A stretch of 17,681 nt of DNA from JAJFFW01 sp038531315 (GTDB taxonomy: Bacteria; Pseudomonadota; Alphaproteobacteria; Caulobacterales; Parvularculaceae), in NCBI GenBank assembly GCA_038531315.1, contig JBCBBT010000064.1:1-17681 (forward strand), in the 5' to 3' direction. Shown here one piece after another: positions 15,301-17,681 of the stretch. The position numbers were made by a program, and so were the translations under genes. The notes under the pieces are model-generated. The model was not told where the DNA came from and searched no databases. It saw only the letters and a program-made list of their open reading frames with translations. Numbering within the stretch: the stretch's first letter is position 1; the number at the start of each line of letters is the position of its first letter.

Positions 15301-16480
15301 AGCGCGCCTCTTCATCTTCTTCTTGTGTCGCCGTCGTCAGATGCGCATCGGCGGCGTCCGCAACGTGAACCGTCTTGTAGGGACCGCCGACGCCGTTAAA
15401 CCGGGTCGCCATCGCCTCGCCGTAAGCGCCGAGGCGGCCGATTTCGATATAGGCGCCGACGCTGATATCCGCCGGCAGGGTGAACGGTCCCGGCATATGG
15501 TCGAGATCGTCGCAAGTCGGTCCGTAAAAACTGAACGGCGCGGTGTCGCCAGTCGCGACCCGGCCCGCCCGGACGGCGCGCGCCGGAAACGGCCAATTCA
15601 AATGCGCCGCATCGAACAGCGCGCCGTAGGCGCCGTCATTGATGTACAGATCATCGCCTTTGCGCCCCTCGACCCGCACGAGCAAGGACGCCGCGTCAGC
15701 GCATAGGGCGCGGCCAGGCTCGCACCACAAGGCGCAATTTTCCGTCACCAACATGGTCTCGAAGCGATCGCGGATGACATCGAAATAAGCGCTGAGCGGC
15801 GGCGGCGTCATGCCGGGATAGGCGCAGGGAAATCCGCCGCCGACATTGACGACGTCGACGATCACGCCGGCGCGAACAATCGTCCGCTCCACCGCATCCA
15901 TGGCCGCGGCGAACGCGGCCGGGCTCATCGCCTGGCTTCCAACATGGAAGGCGACGCCGAGACGGCGGGCGCGCGCGCGCATCCGTTGCAGCAGACCGAC
16001 TGCGTCGTCGCCGTCAATGCCGTATTTGCGCGTCAGAGAAATCTGAGCGCCCTCGCCTGAAACTGCGTGGCGCAGACAAAGAGTGAGGTCGGTCGCGTCG
16101 CCCGTCGCCCGCAGGATTTTTTCGATTTCACTCACCGTATCGAGCGCGAAGATACGAACGCCGTGGCGGTGATAGGCCTCGGCGATCGCTTCTTCCGGCT
16201 TGACCGGATTCATAAAGGCGATGTCGGCGTCGGCGAAAAGCGACGCAATCAGACGGACTTCGTTGATCGAGGCGACTTCAAAGCGCCGGACGCCGGCCTC
16301 GTAGAGGCTGCGCAACAACCACGGCACCGGGTTCGCCTTCACGGCGTAGAACGTCTCGCCGGGAAATTGTTCAAGGAACACGCGCGCCGCCGCGCCGGCC
16401 GCCTGCGGGCGCGCACAAAAAACAGGATGATGCGGTTGCAACCTGGCGGCTACGTCAGCCGCGTCTTTGTAGTCTGCCAC
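15290..16480 (-). CDS. Ornithine decarboxylase, fold-III PLP enzyme (eukaryotic-type)
   Basis: 396 residues. It makes putrescine (or cadaverine if it also accepts lysine) from the amino acid, using PLP. The fold-III (alanine-racemase-like barrel) marks are all visible: Schiff-base Lys48 in FYAVKANP, the HVGSQ element at 179-183, the phosphate-binding GGGFP at 214-218, CEPGRAL at 253-259, Cys323 in GPTCDDLD (the cysteine donated across the dimer interface), and Tyr353 in GAYG. GPTCD followed by DLD is nearer ornithine decarboxylase than diaminopimelate or carboxynorspermidine decarboxylases; lysine use cannot be excluded. The start is GTG at 16480 with GGAGG 9 nt upstream; the frame is open to a GTG at 16507 with no good site. 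It is the first gene of the polyamine operon, behind a structured leader. Confidence 0.93.
   Translation of the reverse strand: MADYKDAADVAARLQPHHPVFCARPQAAGAAARVFLEQFPGETFYAVKANPVPWLLRSLYEAGVRRFEVASINEVRLIASLFADADIAFMNPVKPEEAIAEAYHRHGVRIFALDTVSEIEKILRATGDATDLTLCLRHAVSGEGAQISLTRKYGIDGDDAVGLLQRMRARARRLGVAFHVGSQAMSPAAFAAAMDAVERTIVRAGVIVDVVNVGGGFPCAYPGMTPPPLSAYFDVIRDRFETMLVTENCALWCEPGRALCADAASLLVRVEGRKGDDLYINDGAYGALFDAAHLNWPFPARAVRAGRVATGDTAPFSFYGPTCDDLDHMPGPFTLPADISVGAYIEIGRLGAYGEAMATRFNGVGGPYKTVHVADAADAHLTTATQEEDEEARYGF
15307..15312 (-). promoter_or_regulatory. Ribosome-binding site deciding the speD start
   Basis: On the minus strand AAGAGG lies 6 nt before ATG 15300, inside the last codons of the ornithine decarboxylase gene. 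It favours the shorter of two in-frame ATGs and gives speD its own initiation site. Confidence 0.6.
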
Positions 16481-16489
16481 CTCATGGGA

Positions 16490-16494
16490 CCTCC
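16490..16494 (-). promoter_or_regulatory. Ribosome-binding site of ornithine decarboxylase
   Basis: GGAGG on the minus strand, 9 nt before GTG 16480. An out-of-frame ATG lies only 4 nt after it (16483-16485), which could compete for initiation. Confidence 0.6.
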
Positions 16495-16640
16495 AGCTAG
16501 GGATCACTCAGCGGCGTATGCCGGTTCTGCAATCCGATAACGAAAGCGCCAGCCCCACGAGATGAACCCGGACTTGACGAACCGGCCACATAAGGCGGCC
16601 GGCAGGCTTTGTAAAGACGGTCGAGACGAAGAAATCGCGC
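16495..16640 (-). ncRNA. Candidate structured leader RNA of the polyamine operon (speF-type)
   Basis: This is the 5' leader of the ornithine decarboxylase gene. Read on the minus strand, CCGGCCGC (16602-16595) and GTGGCCGG (16589-16582) form an 8-bp stem, with one G-U pair, around a CTTAT loop. Downstream, GAACCGG (16527-16521) is the exact complement of CCGGTTC (16585-16579). That helix would break the last four pairs of the first hairpin, so the two are mutually exclusive. AAAGC (16610-16606) can also pair with GCTTT (16547-16543). A leader RNA called speF is known upstream of ornithine decarboxylase genes in alphaproteobacteria; position and lineage fit, but I cannot align to its covariance model here. 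Confidence 0.45.
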
Positions 16641-16644
16641 CCCG

Positions 16645-17169
16645 CTAGAGGCTGGCGACGGACGCCGCCATGGTCGAGGCGATCGCCTCAATCGAAAGAT
16701 CTTTCGTCAGATCGTCGGTGACCGCATTGTCCTCCAGATTGACCATCAGAACGACGCCGGTTTTTAGCTCTTCATATTCGTAATACTCGCGCAACGCGTC
16801 ACCGACGCCGACGGCGTCAGCCTGCGCCAGAAGTGCGTCCTGATTGCGCGCCGTATAGTCGAGTTTGACATGCTGCAAGCCGTCAATCGGGCCGGCGGCT
16901 TTAACGGCGTCGAGTTTCGGCTCGATGATTTTACAGGACGTGCACCAGTCCGCGTAAATCAAAACGGCGGCGACTTTGACATCAGCGTCGACGTCGGCGC
17001 TGGCGTTTGTCTCGGTTTGCGCGTCGGCTACTTGTTCCGCCGCCTCGCTTACGGTCGTTTCCGCAGCGCTATCGGCCGGCGCCGCCGCATCGCCGGTCTC
17101 CTCACCGCCGCACGCCGCAAGGGCGACGACGCCGGCAACAGTCCCGACAACCTTGAGTAATCTACGCAT
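16645..17169 (-). CDS. Thioredoxin-like lipoprotein (CTSC motif)
   Basis: 174 residues from the ATG at 17169, which has GGAGAAG upstream. Residues 1-19 are a lipoprotein signal with lipobox LAAC, giving Cys20. Residues about 22-64 are a low-complexity Ala/Asp/Glu/Thr linker. A thioredoxin-like domain follows, with the first strand VAAVLIYADWCTSCK and the redox pair Cys76/Cys79. The region where thioredoxins have a cis-proline before the next strand reads KTGVVLMVN, with no proline. It may be a periplasm-facing disulfide reductase or electron carrier, or a divergent relative with altered chemistry; no partner is visible. Its stop is 164 bp from the ornithine decarboxylase start on the same strand, so read-through into the leader is possible. 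A start at 17196 would add nine residues but would lie inside a palindrome and lacks a good site. Confidence 0.85.
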   Translation of the reverse strand: MRRLLKVVGTVAGVVALAACGGEETGDAAAPADSAAETTVSEAAEQVADAQTETNASADVDADVKVAAVLIYADWCTSCKIIEPKLDAVKAAGPIDGLQHVKLDYTARNQDALLAQADAVGVGDALREYYEYEELKTGVVLMVNLEDNAVTDDLTKDLSIEAIASTMAASVASL

Positions 17170-17184
17170 CGCTATCTTCTCCGC

Positions 17185-17197
17185 ATTGTTTAACAAT
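17185..17197. promoter_or_regulatory. Palindrome upstream of the thioredoxin-like gene
   Basis: A perfect 13-bp inverted repeat, ATTGTT-T-AACAAT, lies 16-28 nt before the ATG at 17169. It is AT-rich against a GC-rich background, as expected for a promoter element or operator. No regulator is assigned. Confidence 0.3.
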
Positions 17198-17280
17198 CAT
17201 TTTGAGGCTTCTTAGCTGACTGGCCGCAAAAGACCAGCTTTGCGAAAGCGCCACGCGCGCCGCCGCAAGCACGGACCGAG

Positions 17281-17380
17281 GACCAACGCGCACCAGGGCG
17301 GGCCAGATCGGGCCAGGGCGCACCAGGGCGGGTCAGATCGGGCGATATCGGGCCATGTCGGGCCATATCAGGGTTGATCG
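17281..17380. repeat. Tandem array of about ten 10-bp units
   Basis: Starting at 17281, successive 10-bp blocks share the pattern GGCCAnnTCG: for example GGCCAGATCG (17301), GGCCAGGGCG (17311), GGTCAGATCG (17331), GGCCATGTCG (17351) and GGCCATATCA (17361). A higher-order 30-bp period is visible: 17288-17313 recurs at 17318-17343 with one change. The array ends a few bases before a -10-like element and about 48 bp before the ATG of the plus-strand gene. The period is close to one DNA helical turn. No open gene covers it. Confidence 0.8.
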
Positions 17381-17391
17381 GCTGCGGACGA

Positions 17392-17397
17392 TATGAT
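17392..17397 (+). promoter_or_regulatory. Possible -10 element of the plus-strand secreted-protein gene
   Basis: TATGAT matches 5 of 6 bases of TATAAT and lies 31 bp before ATG 17429. No good -35 sits at normal spacing: TTGATC at 17374-17379 is only 12 bp upstream. If this is a promoter it probably depends on an activator, and the repeat array lies immediately upstream. Confidence 0.3.
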
Positions 17398-17428
17398 GAC
17401 CTGCCGTTCTGCGAACGAGGGGTTCACC

Positions 17429-17681
17429 ATGAAAAGAACGATCACCGCCGCCCTTGCCGGCGCGATTACGGCAGGCCTGGCGAGCGCCGCCGCCACCGAA
17501 TACAGCCGCGTCTTCGGCGGGGTTCCGGGATATTACAGCGCCGAAGCCGTGACCGGCTGGAGCCTTCTCAGTCCGTTGAACCCGGCGGCCCCGGTTTTTG
17601 TTCCCGACAACATTGCGGCGCTGCCCGACGTTGCGAACTGCAACATCGGCGTCGCCGCAACCGCGATCGCGCCGAACGATC
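17429..17681 (+). CDS. Secreted protein of unknown function, 5' end only (partial)
   Basis: 84 complete codons are visible and the frame is open to the window edge. ATG 17429 follows GAGGGG by 6 nt. Residues 1-22 are a Sec signal peptide (MKRTITAALAGAITAGLASA, likely cut in the following AAAT). The visible mature part is rich in Ala, Pro, Val and aromatic residues, contains a GGVPGYYS segment and one cysteine (ANCNIG), and shows no motif I recognise. Possible surface or outer-membrane proteins cannot be told apart from this fragment. It is divergent from the thioredoxin-like lipoprotein gene, with the 10-bp repeat array in the shared upstream region. Confidence 0.75.
   Translation, partial: MKRTITAALAGAITAGLASAAATEYSRVFGGVPGYYSAEAVTGWSLLSPLNPAAPVFVPDNIAALPDVANCNIGVAATAIAPND

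Noticed and set aside
16497..16691. 64-codon open frame through the decarboxylase leader
   Set aside because: It begins inside the thioredoxin-like gene without a ribosome site; all three frames stay open across this GC-rich leader, so openness carries little weight.
1..17681. Mobile elements, CRISPR arrays, tRNA or rRNA genes, toxin-antitoxin or defence systems
   Set aside because: I read both strands for transposase or integrase motifs, regular spacer repeats and tRNA T-loop signatures and saw none.

Overview
The window reads as a piece of GC-rich alphaproteobacterial chromosome. The grounds are protein-level resemblance, the divergent tpiA/ppiD pair followed by trpE, the tpiA-secG-pyrG cluster (here loosened by inserted genes), a VPLPA-CTERM-type secreted protein, and a fold-III ornithine decarboxylase with a structured leader. 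A marine group near Parvularculaceae, Hyphomonadaceae or Rhodobacterales would fit, but the genus is inference. I saw no tRNA, rRNA, insertion sequence or CRISPR array. There is no gene-free stretch over 300 bp.

Left part (1-9377), all minus strand, so it reads from right to left. tpiA is followed after about 15 bp by a lipoprotein alpha/beta-hydrolase, then a membrane-anchored DUF885 protein closed by a strong hairpin terminator. Next come secG, a VPLPA-CTERM exported protein with its own terminator and a near-consensus CtrA-like box, and then pyrG. After pyrG lie a classical SDR oxidoreductase, a regulator with an integral-membrane N-terminal half and an AraC DNA-binding domain, and the 5' end of another secreted protein. 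The three core genes tpiA, secG and pyrG, adjacent in many alphaproteobacteria, are here separated by three accessory envelope or export genes.

Middle (9607-13044), plus strand. A PpiD-like membrane chaperone is followed 33 bp later by trpE with a GTG start. trpG, trpD and trpC do not follow; trpE converges on the polyamine operon with only 11 bp between stop codons.

Right part (13056-17169), minus strand. A compact polyamine operon reads ornithine decarboxylase, speD, speE, speB-like ureohydrolase, with each junction overlapping (11 bp, then 4 bp, then 4 bp). It makes putrescine from ornithine (and possibly from agmatine), decarboxylated AdoMet, and then spermidine. The decarboxylase has a 164-bp leader with a strong hairpin and a mutually exclusive alternative helix. 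It is the right place and lineage for the speF leader RNA. Upstream sits a thioredoxin-like lipoprotein with a CTSC motif but no recognisable cis-proline.

At the far right a 259-bp divergent intergenic region carries about ten tandem 10-bp units (17281-17380) next to the start of a plus-strand secreted protein that runs off the window. The two signals most worth checking are the decarboxylase leader and this helically phased repeat array. I did not find a clear new multi-gene system.
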